DNA of 41,301 nucleotides from Lachnospiraceae bacterium (lineage in GTDB: Bacteria; Bacillota; Clostridia; Lachnospirales; Lachnospiraceae): the NCBI GenBank assembly GCA_024687655.1, contig JAILEN010000140.1:1-41301 (forward strand), written 5' to 3'. The translations under genes and the position numbers were made by a program. Under the pieces are notes generated by a model. That model saw only the letters and a program-made list of their open reading frames with translations, made no database searches and was not told the origin of the DNA. Below are positions 17,303 to 26,300 of the stretch, piece by piece; position 1 is the stretch's first letter, and each line of letters begins with the position of its first letter.

Positions 17303-18715
17303 TTACCCCTGAGCATTTTTAAACAATCGTGTGATATAGAAGCCAAAAAGCAGGCATGCAAAGGCTGTCCCAACGGGATAACCGATGGACGATGACAGCC
17401 CCAGTCCCTCCTTTGCCATGAGGATATATGTCATGCTGACCGCGGACATAAAGGTTGCGGGAAGTGCTGTCATAAGAGATGTCTTTTTTCCGGGGTATGT
17501 CTTGATCAGATAAGCCGTAGCTACCCACAGACTGATCATTGCCAGGGTCTGATTGCTCCATGAAAAATAGCGCCATAAAACGTTGAAATCAAGCTGCGTC
17601 AGCACGGCACCCAGGCCCAAAAGAGGTATTGTAATGACCAGCCTGTTCCTGATCTTGTTCTGATCCAGGCCGGTGATCTCCGCCAAAATGAGTCTGGCAC
17701 TGCGAAAAGCCGTATCTCCGGATGTGATGGGACATGCCACCACTCCGACTATGGCAAGGATGCCGCCTGCAACCCCCAGCATACCTGTGGAGATATCATA
17801 GACCACTCCGGACTGTCCCACATCGGAAAGCGCCTGATGCAGGCCTCCCGTAGCTCCGTAAAAAGCAACGCCTCCCGCTGCCCAGATGAGGGCGATCACT
17901 GATTCCGTAAGCATGGCACCGTAAAATACGGTCCTGCCCTTTTTCTCGGACATGATACACTTGGCAATCATGGGTGACTGGGTGGCGTGAAAGCCCGATA
18001 TGGCTCCGCAGGCAACGGTCACGAACATATAAGGCCAAATGGGAAGCCCCTCGGGATGAAGGTCATGAAGGGTGATCTCCGGTACCGTATATCCGCCTAT
18101 TATTATTCCTGCAAATATACCCACCGCCATGGTAATGAGTACAACGCCGAAAATAGGATAAAGCCTGCCGATGACCTTGTCGATGGGAAGCAGGGTGGCC
18201 AGGATATAATAGATGATGATCACGACGACCCAGAAGCCCACACCAAACGTATCAGGCGTCAACCTGGCGATGAGGGCTGCGGGACTGGTGACAAAGACCG
18301 TACCCGTAAGCAAAAGAAGGACCACTGAAAACAGCCTCATGCCCCACTTTGCACCATTCCCCAGGTAGATCCCGGACAGCTCCGCAATGGACTTTCCATC
18401 GTGCCGCTCTGAGATCATGCCCACCATGTAGTCGTGGATGCCTCCACCTAAAACCGATCCGAATATGATCCATAAAAACACTACCGGGCCAAAGCATGCT
18501 CCCATAAGGGCTCCGAAGATAGGCCCCGTCCCCGCGATGTTTAGAAGCTGCACCAAAAAGGCTTTCCAGGTCTTCATGGGAACATAGTCCACCCCATCGG
18601 ACAGACGGTATGCCGGAGTCTCCCTGTCATCGGGAGCTATGACCTTTTCCGCCAGTTTCCCGTAGGTAAAAAATCCGATCACAAGTACGGCAAATGAGAT
18701 TAAAAGTGAAATCAT
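17303..18715 (-). CDS. cstA: CstA-family carbon starvation protein / peptide-pyruvate transporter
   Basis: VPMKTWKAFLVQLLNIAGTGPIFGALMGACFGPVVFLWIIFGSVLGGGIHDYMVGMISERHDGKSIAEL is typical of CstA. Confidence 0.9.
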   Translation of the reverse strand: MISLLISFAVLVIGFFTYGKLAEKVIAPDDRETPAYRLSDGVDYVPMKTWKAFLVQLLNIAGTGPIFGALMGACFGPVVFLWIIFGSVLGGGIHDYMVGMISERHDGKSIAELSGIYLGNGAKWGMRLFSVVLLLLTGTVFVTSPAALIARLTPDTFGVGFWVVVIIIYYILATLLPIDKVIGRLYPIFGVVLITMAVGIFAGIIIGGYTVPEITLHDLHPEGLPIWPYMFVTVACGAISGFHATQSPMIAKCIMSEKKGRTVFYGAMLTESVIALIWAAGGVAFYGATGGLHQALSDVGQSGVVYDISTGMLGVAGGILAIVGVVACPITSGDTAFRSARLILAEITGLDQNKIRNRLVITIPLLGLGAVLTQLDFNVLWRYFSWSNQTLAMISLWVATAYLIKTYPGKKTSLMTALPATFMSAVSMTYILMAKEGLGLSSSIGYPVGTAFACLLFGFYITRLFKNAQG

Positions 18716-18738
18716 AACAGTATCCTTATCCCTTTCAG

Positions 18739-20895
18739 TTAATCTATCCCTGTCATTATGGCTTCCCTCAGCCTGTTGCCCAGACCCAGGGTACCGGCTT
18801 TGGTACCCTCCATTTCCACTGCGCTGATGAGGTCCTCCCAGATGATCTTGCGGCCGGCGGCAGCTGCCATATAGGCTGCGGAAACGGCTGCAGACTTGAT
18901 GGAGGAGCCGGTGAGCTCCGCCACATGGGCCAGGATCCTCACATCCACCTGGCTGGAAAGGGGTGCGTCCGCAGGGAACACAGCCTCCCAGAGCCTGATA
19001 CGGGTATCCTCGTCAGGTGCCTCAATGGGGATGATAAAGGTCATACGACGCTTAAAAGCCGCGTCGAAATTCTGCATGTTGTTGGTGGCCAGCACCGAGA
19101 CTCCGCTGTACTCCTCTATCTTTTGGAGGAGGTAGGAGGTCTCCGCATTGGCATACTTGTCGTTGGAGGATGACACCTCTGTACGCTTTGAAAAAAGTGA
19201 ATCCGCCTCATCAAAGAAAAGTATGGCGTTGGAGTTTTTGGCTGCCTCAAAAACGACTCCCAGGTTCTTTTCCGTCTCACCGATGTACTTACTGGATACC
19301 TGGGACAGGTCGATACGATAGATGTCCAGTCCCAGATCGTTGGCCAGCACCTGTGCCGCCATGGTCTTTCCGGTGCCGGGAGGTCCGTAAAACACTATGG
19401 CCACTCCCCTGCCGTAGGGCAGCTTTTTGGCGAAGCCGAAATCCTCATTAACCGTGGAGCGGAATCTCACCCTGTCCGCTGCCAGGCGCAAAAGCCTCTC
19501 GCTCTCAGGGGAGATCATCATATCCTCCCAGGTAAAGGGGGATGAAAGCCTGGTGGCATTCTCACCGAACTGCACCGAGCAGCTGCGGCGGATCTGATCC
19601 TCCAATATCTTTTCATCTATGGTCTTGCCGGAGTTTACTGCCGACACATTCAGCATCACCTCATATATCCGTCCCGGGGACATGACGTATTTGGATACCA
19701 GCACATCCAGTGAAAATCCCTTTTTAAATGACAGGCCGTTGGCCTTTGCAGCCTCCTTCCAAAGAGTCTTCTGGTCATGGGATGTGATCTCAGGAACTGT
19801 GATCCGAAACACAGCATCGGCACAGCCTCCGATGATATCATCGGGAATGGGCTTGGTGGTACCTATGAAAAATGAAGGCACGCTGCCATAAAGTCCCGAG
19901 AAAAACCGGCGCAGCGTCCTGCCGTAACGTGTGGGTTCACCCTGACAGAAAAGATAGGGAACGCAGTCGCAGGAGTTACTCAAAAAGATAAGCTCCCCTA
20001 TACACTCATCCATGATATCCTCTGCCACCGATTCAGTCAGAAGCTTCATGTCAACGGAGATCACCGGCCGATCCTCTGCCGCTGCCGATAACAGGAAACG
20101 TCTGCCACTGCCGTCATCCCCGCAGAGCTCCGTGACCCCTGATCTTTCCAGTGACTTTTTGATCTCGTCACAGACACCTTTTAAACAGATGGTCTCATCA
20201 TCCGATACCTGTGGAAGGAAGGTGCCATAGGGAGCCAGTGAAGAAAGCACGGGCCGGTCGCTTTCCACGGAACCCACCACTGTCTCACGTAAGATCAGTT
20301 CACGGGACATACCCTCCTTTTTATGGATGTCATACTCACGCTCAAATAGTACAGTATTGACATAGGAATCCGGGGACATGAGGGAGGACGGATCCGCCTC
20401 CTTCAGGCAGAACCTGGCCATATCCATACACAGCCCCACGGTAAGTGGCGATACTCCCTTTTCCGCATTGTAGAAAAGATCCGCATACTGCTGCTCATAT
20501 TTGCGGTTGTTGGCTGCCACATAAGCCAGCATCACAGCCAGGATCTCAAAGTCCGAAAGCTGTGTATCGATGACCCGCTGCAGGGGAAGCACCACATCCA
20601 TGGACCTGCCCTTATTTATCAAAAGCATAAAGAGGTCATTAAGCTCCTGGGAGAAACTAACAGACCTGTCGCTGCCAACCTCCGAAGGAGTCAGTGCGAT
20701 CTCTGCTCCCTCTTCAGAATAGCCCATGCCCACCCTGCTCTTTTGGGTGGGAAGCTCGTTGATCATCTCATCCTTCAGTAAAAGGCACAGGATATCCGCA
20801 AACAAAAACCAGTGCTTTTTCATATCAGAAAGATCCTTAAAGGGATCCTCGTCCAGGGTGGGATAATAAATATCAATAATGTCGATAGTAGTCAT
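18739..20895 (-). CDS. AAA+ ATPase of eCIS-associated type (718 aa), paralogue of 6917-9001
   Basis: GPPGTGKTMAAQVLANDLGLDIYRIDLSQVSSKYIGETEKNLGVVF, AILFFDEADSLFSKRTEV, VLATNN, AAFKRRMTFIIPIEAPDE. Confidence 0.9.
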   Translation of the reverse strand: MTTIDIIDIYYPTLDEDPFKDLSDMKKHWFLFADILCLLLKDEMINELPTQKSRVGMGYSEEGAEIALTPSEVGSDRSVSFSQELNDLFMLLINKGRSMDVVLPLQRVIDTQLSDFEILAVMLAYVAANNRKYEQQYADLFYNAEKGVSPLTVGLCMDMARFCLKEADPSSLMSPDSYVNTVLFEREYDIHKKEGMSRELILRETVVGSVESDRPVLSSLAPYGTFLPQVSDDETICLKGVCDEIKKSLERSGVTELCGDDGSGRRFLLSAAAEDRPVISVDMKLLTESVAEDIMDECIGELIFLSNSCDCVPYLFCQGEPTRYGRTLRRFFSGLYGSVPSFFIGTTKPIPDDIIGGCADAVFRITVPEITSHDQKTLWKEAAKANGLSFKKGFSLDVLVSKYVMSPGRIYEVMLNVSAVNSGKTIDEKILEDQIRRSCSVQFGENATRLSSPFTWEDMMISPESERLLRLAADRVRFRSTVNEDFGFAKKLPYGRGVAIVFYGPPGTGKTMAAQVLANDLGLDIYRIDLSQVSSKYIGETEKNLGVVFEAAKNSNAILFFDEADSLFSKRTEVSSSNDKYANAETSYLLQKIEEYSGVSVLATNNMQNFDAAFKRRMTFIIPIEAPDEDTRIRLWEAVFPADAPLSSQVDVRILAHVAELTGSSIKSAAVSAAYMAAAAGRKIIWEDLISAVEMEGTKAGTLGLGNRLREAIMTGID

Positions 20896-20910
20896 AAGTC
20901 CTCTCCTGCT

Positions 20911-23058
20911 CTACCTGTTCCTGCGATCATGGGTTTTATAATACTCCTGCTTTTGTCTGTACATCAGCATATCAGCCTGGCTCTCCACTCTGGCTATATC
21001 CGTGGTGCCGTTGACACAGTAGACCGAGCCGATGGAGGTGCTGCATTCGTGCTCCGACAAAAGCCTTTTAACGCGCTCCACGTCATTTCTGAAATAGGTT
21101 TCATCAGTCTCAAAGCCCAAAGCCACAAATTCGTCTCCTCCCATGCGGTATACATTGGCGAGGCCGAAAACATCCGTCAGACACTTGGAGGTGTTTTTGA
21201 TCAGTTTGTCTCCCGTATCATGTCCCATGGTGTCGTTTACCAGCTTCAGGCCATTAATGTCACACATAACCAGTCCGAAGGAAGCCGACAGATCCATCTT
21301 TTTCTCCACGAACTCCCTGAAGGCATGACGGTTTTTGACCCCGGTGAGGGCGTCATTGTAACTGAAATATGACAGCTTATCCTGAGCATCACGCTGGAGG
21401 ATCAGCTGGGTCATAAAATAGGCCATGGTCCTGATTATCTCCGCAGACTCCTCGATGTGATCCCTGGGCAGCTCATCCACACCCAAAAGTCCGATGAGCT
21501 TTCCATTTGCCTCCAGAGGACCGATGACCATACGATGGACTTCATATCTTTGAAGCGTTTCATAAAGTACCGGATCCGACTCTCTGTAGTCTTCCGGATC
21601 CTCAATGACAAACTTGTGGTCCTTTTTGAAATCCTCAACATAGTTTTCTACAAGTCCCTTATAGGGCAGATCTATCTCCGTGGCCAAGGGAGGCAGCCCC
21701 TCATCCACCCATTCATAAATACCGTGGAGGGACCCGCCGGGCCTCAACTCGAATACAAAAGCCCGCTCTCCTCTAAGCTCCGTACCTATGTATTCCAGCA
21801 TGGACCTGATGCCGTATTCCGGATTGTCGGATCCCAGGGCATATTGCAGTGCACGATTCACAAAACGGTCTCTGCCAATGGTAGCCTGGTCCTTGGTCCA
21901 CCAGGTGAAAAACTGGAACAGCATGATAAGCACGAAGGCCATCATGCCTATACGTGCGCAGGTACCGAAACTGTCGCTGATGAAAACGCCGTTCAAAAAC
22001 AGCACCACATCCACCAGCGCACTGCCCCAAAGCACCGTAAAGCCCAAAAAGAAATAACTCATATTGGAACGCAGCCCGTGGGCCCTGCAGTACATCCTGT
22101 TGTCTATGGCTATGATGATGATGAGTACCAACACGCATACTATCATGACTGCCATTACCTTGGAGAAGGAATAGATCATATCTTCTCCGGCGAAATATCT
22201 CATAAAGAGGATGTACCCTACGAAGAAGGCATCCAGCCAGAACATGATCCGCCTGTATATGCTCTTGCCCTCCCTGGTAAGTGACAAAAAGAAACTGATA
22301 TAGGGATAGCCTGCCAGCAGTATCATTATCTTGTTGAGGCCCCTCCAGAAATATATATGTCCCGTTACCAGCTGGGGCACATTGGTATCTATAAGCGCCC
22401 AGCCGCCTGCCATGAAGGTGGTGACACCCAGAGCCAGAAAGTCAAAGGGAATGGTCCTGCTTTTAGGCATGCATGCATACACAAAGATTATCACCATTCC
22501 GAAGAAGATGATTATGAGGGATAAAATGATGATAAAGGACTTATCCCTGATCACCATCTTCAGGTAGTCCGTAGCCGGACACAGGCAGATCTGCTGGATC
22601 TTGCCCCCGGCCTTCCCGGGTACCACAAAATCATAGGTGATACGCACCGGCTTTTTGGCATCCTCACCGGTAACCTTTACCTGATGATAAGCAAAGCCGT
22701 AGCCGTGACCGGTGATATTTTCACTGGCGGTAAACCTGTATACCTCCCTGTCGTAGATCACCACTGATACATTCACGTTTTTGGTCTCAAAACAGATGTA
22801 ATCATCATCGGTCAGATCCCAGGGCAGGGTCTTTTGAATGGTGACACGACCATCCAGGTAGTTCTCATCATTCAGCTCAGTGAGGTTTACAGTCCTTCCG
22901 TAGCCGTCTGTCCAGCCCTCGGAAAAGTCCGTGATCCTGCCGCCGATGCCCGGATCGTAGTAGGAGGTGCGGAAGACAATAAAGATCAACAGCGTCATGA
23001 AAAACAGAGCATAAAGAAAGGTGTATATTCTTTTTACGGTTATGTTTTTCTTTTCCAT
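20911..23058 (-). CDS. Membrane diguanylate cyclase: extracytoplasmic domain, multi-TM, GAF-like region, GGDEF
   Basis: YNDALTGVKNRHAF...MCDINGLKLVNDTMGHDTGDKLI...YRMGGDEFVAL intact GGDEF. Confidence 0.9.
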   Translation of the reverse strand: MEKKNITVKRIYTFLYALFFMTLLIFIVFRTSYYDPGIGGRITDFSEGWTDGYGRTVNLTELNDENYLDGRVTIQKTLPWDLTDDDYICFETKNVNVSVVIYDREVYRFTASENITGHGYGFAYHQVKVTGEDAKKPVRITYDFVVPGKAGGKIQQICLCPATDYLKMVIRDKSFIIILSLIIIFFGMVIIFVYACMPKSRTIPFDFLALGVTTFMAGGWALIDTNVPQLVTGHIYFWRGLNKIMILLAGYPYISFFLSLTREGKSIYRRIMFWLDAFFVGYILFMRYFAGEDMIYSFSKVMAVMIVCVLVLIIIIAIDNRMYCRAHGLRSNMSYFFLGFTVLWGSALVDVVLFLNGVFISDSFGTCARIGMMAFVLIMLFQFFTWWTKDQATIGRDRFVNRALQYALGSDNPEYGIRSMLEYIGTELRGERAFVFELRPGGSLHGIYEWVDEGLPPLATEIDLPYKGLVENYVEDFKKDHKFVIEDPEDYRESDPVLYETLQRYEVHRMVIGPLEANGKLIGLLGVDELPRDHIEESAEIIRTMAYFMTQLILQRDAQDKLSYFSYNDALTGVKNRHAFREFVEKKMDLSASFGLVMCDINGLKLVNDTMGHDTGDKLIKNTSKCLTDVFGLANVYRMGGDEFVALGFETDETYFRNDVERVKRLLSEHECSTSIGSVYCVNGTTDIARVESQADMLMYRQKQEYYKTHDRRNR

Positions 23059-23060
23059 TT

Positions 23061-26000
23061 TCAGAATACCCTGCTCAGTATCTCCTTGTAGCTTCCATAC
23101 TCTTTTATCAGTGCCTCATGGTGAGTGCGGACAAAGTCGTACTCCGAGGCCTTGGCCGCCTTTTCCACAGCCTCTGCCGAATTACCCAGTCCCATGGCAC
23201 CCACAATACGGGCCGATGACTTTAATGCATGTACCCTGATGGTATAGTTCTCCCAGTCCTCCTGCTCTATGGCCTCCACCAGCTCCGCAGTCTTTTCCTC
23301 TATGGAATCGTAGAACATATTTAAAACCGATCTGTAAAGCTCCTCGGTACCCGTGTTCTCCAATCCCACCCTCGTATCCAGTCCGGGGATATCATCATAC
23401 CATTTTTTACCGGAAACTTCACCGGCCTTTGCAGGGACCGCTTCCACCGTTTCATCTTCCCCGGCTTCATCCTTATTTATCTCCATATCATCATCGGTGA
23501 GATCCATATCCTCAGGCTTGTTTTCATAGTCAACCTCACCAGCCTGGTCCTCTTCCGTTCCAGGAATCTCATCCTCATCCAAAATGGACAAAAGCTCATC
23601 CAGTCCGTAGGACTCCTCCCCCTTATCAATATACATGAGACCGAAGGAATTCAGTCCGCAGTTTAAGGAATTGACCGCAGATGCCTGGATAAAGACTACC
23701 CGCTTAAACTTCACTCTGTTTAAGATGAAAGCACGGATACGCTCCTTCTCCCGTTCCTCCAGATCGGCATAGGCCACAAAGACCACATCCAGATCAGGAT
23801 TGGCCTGCCGCGGCAGGGCATATTTAATATATTTCTCGTAGCAGATATCCATATCCCCGAAGCAGATACTGTCCACCTTTAAGGTGTTGTTCCTGATCCG
23901 GATAATGGGCCTGATGGTCAGGGTCTTCATGAGATTGTGCATGCCCTGGCTGATAAGGCCTCTCTGCATCAAAACCTCGGTATCCCCGGTGATCAGGGAG
24001 CATCTCATCCTGTTTTTTATGGAATTGAGATACTGTACTATCTCCCAGGCATTTTTACCCTGGGTGGACATATTATGGGCAATGAGCACCATGATACCCA
24101 TACTGCAGGCATTGAACTCAGAGCCGAATACCGTCACGTTGCCGTAGGCCCTGGCTGCCTCCCTGGCTCTTTCGTATTCGTTACTCACTGCGCTCATCAG
24201 GGCGATATACAAAACCTGATGGGCTTTTTTAAGCTCCCTGCCGAAGAACCTCTCAAACTCCTCCACCGTGGGAGCCTCGGACCGAAGCTCCATACCAGCC
24301 TTAAGATATCTGATGATCTCATCCGTGCCGGCCTCCACGTTGTCGTAGTATACCTTGTCATCCGCATGGATCCTGAAGGGAATGGTATCGATGCCGTATT
24401 CCCTGAAGATATCCCGGGGCAGATCACACATGGTGCTGGTGGTGACCACCAGGTTGATCTTGCGGCTGTAATCCATGGAGGTGTTCATCTCCTCCTTGAA
24501 GAAATCAGGATCATTGAATTTATTGATCTTGCTCTCGGGCAGGTGTGCCAGAAGCACCTGCTCCAGCTGCCGTCCCGTAATGGGCTTCACCAGATAGCCG
24601 TCAAAGCCGCTGCTCTCATAAAGCCGCTTGTTCTCACTGCCGGCGTTGGCGGTGAGCACGATGACCGGCACATGGTTGTTGAAGCCTCCTGTCTGCTTCC
24701 TGATCTTTTGCAGACACTCTATGCCGTCCATCCTGGGCATCAGATGATCCATAAGTATCATGTCATAGCGCTCGATCATGGTCATATCCAAAGCCTGCTG
24801 TCCCGAGGATGCGGTGTCAATGACTATACCGGTATCTGCAATGAGCCTCTTTTCCACCTCCAGGTTCATCTCGTTGTCATCCACTATGAGTATCCTGGCC
24901 TCAGGGGCAAAGAAGCCGGCCACATAGGTCTCTTTCGAGCCGGCAACTCCGGGATTTTCAATGCTGATCTCTCCCACGGCCTTGGGATCCGCTATCTTTT
25001 GCCAGAGACTGACTATAAAGGTGGAGCCCTCTCCATAGACGCTGTTGACCGTAATGCTGCCGCTCATGAGATCCACCAGCTGCTTTACAATGGAAAGCCC
25101 CAGTCCGGTACCCTCTATGGTGGCATTTTTCTCCTCATCTACCCTGAGGAAGGCGTCAAACAGATATGGCAGAGCGTCCTGTTTGATACCCATACCCGTA
25201 TCGGTGACGGAAAACATGACCTTTACCCGGTCCTCGATGATATCCTCCTGCTCGATATGAAGGGTGACACTGCCCTCGGCTGTGTACTTGACTGCGTTGT
25301 TCAAAAGATTGATAAGGATCTGCCTGATGCGTACGTCATCTCCGTTGAGTCTGGAGGGAAGGGAGGGATCGATCTCGATACCCAGCTTCAGCCCCTTTTC
25401 CTCAGAGGGCAGCCACATCATATTGACGATCTCGGATATCATCTCCGACAGGGAATAATCCACGGGAACGATATCCATCTTGCCCGCCTCGATCTTGCTC
25501 ACATCCAGAATGTCATTGACCAGCGACAGGAGCATCCTGCCTGCACCCTGGATATTTACAGCATCTCTTTTTATCTCATCGGAGGCGTCCTCCTGTCTGA
25601 GGATGATCTCGTTAAGTCCCAAAATGGTATTGATGGGGGTCCTGATCTCATGGCTCATGCTGGAGAAAAATCGGCTCTGGGAGCGGTTCAGCTCCTCGTA
25701 TTTTTCCGCCTCTTCCCTGGCCCGGGCGTTCTCCACGCTGTACAGCCACTCCTCAAACCACACCATGAGGCAGCATACTGTACCCACCAGGATGATGGAA
25801 AGCAGGGAGTCGCGAAGGAATACACCTCTGGAATGCTTTACGATATACTGAGGATAGAAACTCTCACAGAAGTAAAATGCAAAAGCCTCCGCCGTAAGTA
25901 CCGCGAGCATGACAAATCGCCACTTGTCCGACAGCACAAGTCCCGTATACAGATAGGCAAAGATGATCCAAAGGACACCGCCTCCCTCGACTCCGCCTCC

Positions 26001-26300
26001 GAAGAAAAAGATGACCGGCAGCAATCCAAACACAACTCCGATGACTATAAGTCTGGTGGCAAGAAAAGTGTTGTTCTTTTTTACGGAGACCAGGGTGATG
26101 ATGGGTACGGAGGTAACGGTAAAAAACAGGGTGATGATCTCCACAATATTCTCACCGATGAAAATATCCCCGATGAGGGCCACAAATCCCATTACATCGG
26201 TAATAAGGGTGAGCATGATGAATACTCTCTCCTTGAAGCTGCGGGAGGGATCCTTTAAGCTGTTGATCATTTTTGTAATGAAATCAGGCATCTGTCTCAC
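23061..26300 (-). CDS. Hybrid histidine kinase: TM, HisKA, HATPase, REC, DegV-like domain, HPt
   Basis: SHEIRTPINTILG; GTGLGLSIVKQLVDLMSGS; ILIVDDNEMNLEV...DMILMDHLMPRMDG; VVTTSTMCDLPRDIFREYGIDTIPFRIHADDKVYYDN (DegV-like); VHALKSSARIVGA (HPt). GTG start overlaps upstream stop. Confidence 0.85.
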   Translation of the reverse strand: MRQMPDFITKMINSLKDPSRSFKERVFIMLTLITDVMGFVALIGDIFIGENIVEIITLFFTVTSVPIITLVSVKKNNTFLATRLIVIGVVFGLLPVIFFFGGGVEGGGVLWIIFAYLYTGLVLSDKWRFVMLAVLTAEAFAFYFCESFYPQYIVKHSRGVFLRDSLLSIILVGTVCCLMVWFEEWLYSVENARAREEAEKYEELNRSQSRFFSSMSHEIRTPINTILGLNEIILRQEDASDEIKRDAVNIQGAGRMLLSLVNDILDVSKIEAGKMDIVPVDYSLSEMISEIVNMMWLPSEEKGLKLGIEIDPSLPSRLNGDDVRIRQILINLLNNAVKYTAEGSVTLHIEQEDIIEDRVKVMFSVTDTGMGIKQDALPYLFDAFLRVDEEKNATIEGTGLGLSIVKQLVDLMSGSITVNSVYGEGSTFIVSLWQKIADPKAVGEISIENPGVAGSKETYVAGFFAPEARILIVDDNEMNLEVEKRLIADTGIVIDTASSGQQALDMTMIERYDMILMDHLMPRMDGIECLQKIRKQTGGFNNHVPVIVLTANAGSENKRLYESSGFDGYLVKPITGRQLEQVLLAHLPESKINKFNDPDFFKEEMNTSMDYSRKINLVVTTSTMCDLPRDIFREYGIDTIPFRIHADDKVYYDNVEAGTDEIIRYLKAGMELRSEAPTVEEFERFFGRELKKAHQVLYIALMSAVSNEYERAREAARAYGNVTVFGSEFNACSMGIMVLIAHNMSTQGKNAWEIVQYLNSIKNRMRCSLITGDTEVLMQRGLISQGMHNLMKTLTIRPIIRIRNNTLKVDSICFGDMDICYEKYIKYALPRQANPDLDVVFVAYADLEEREKERIRAFILNRVKFKRVVFIQASAVNSLNCGLNSFGLMYIDKGEESYGLDELLSILDEDEIPGTEEDQAGEVDYENKPEDMDLTDDDMEINKDEAGEDETVEAVPAKAGEVSGKKWYDDIPGLDTRVGLENTGTEELYRSVLNMFYDSIEEKTAELVEAIEQEDWENYTIRVHALKSSARIVGAMGLGNSAEAVEKAAKASEYDFVRTHHEALIKEYGSYKEILSRVF

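Noticed and set aside
23937-26258. 773-aa plus-strand ORF antisense to the DegV-hybrid kinase
   Set aside because: Opposite strand of a well-supported multi-domain kinase; composition looks like a shadow ORF and no domain is recognisable.
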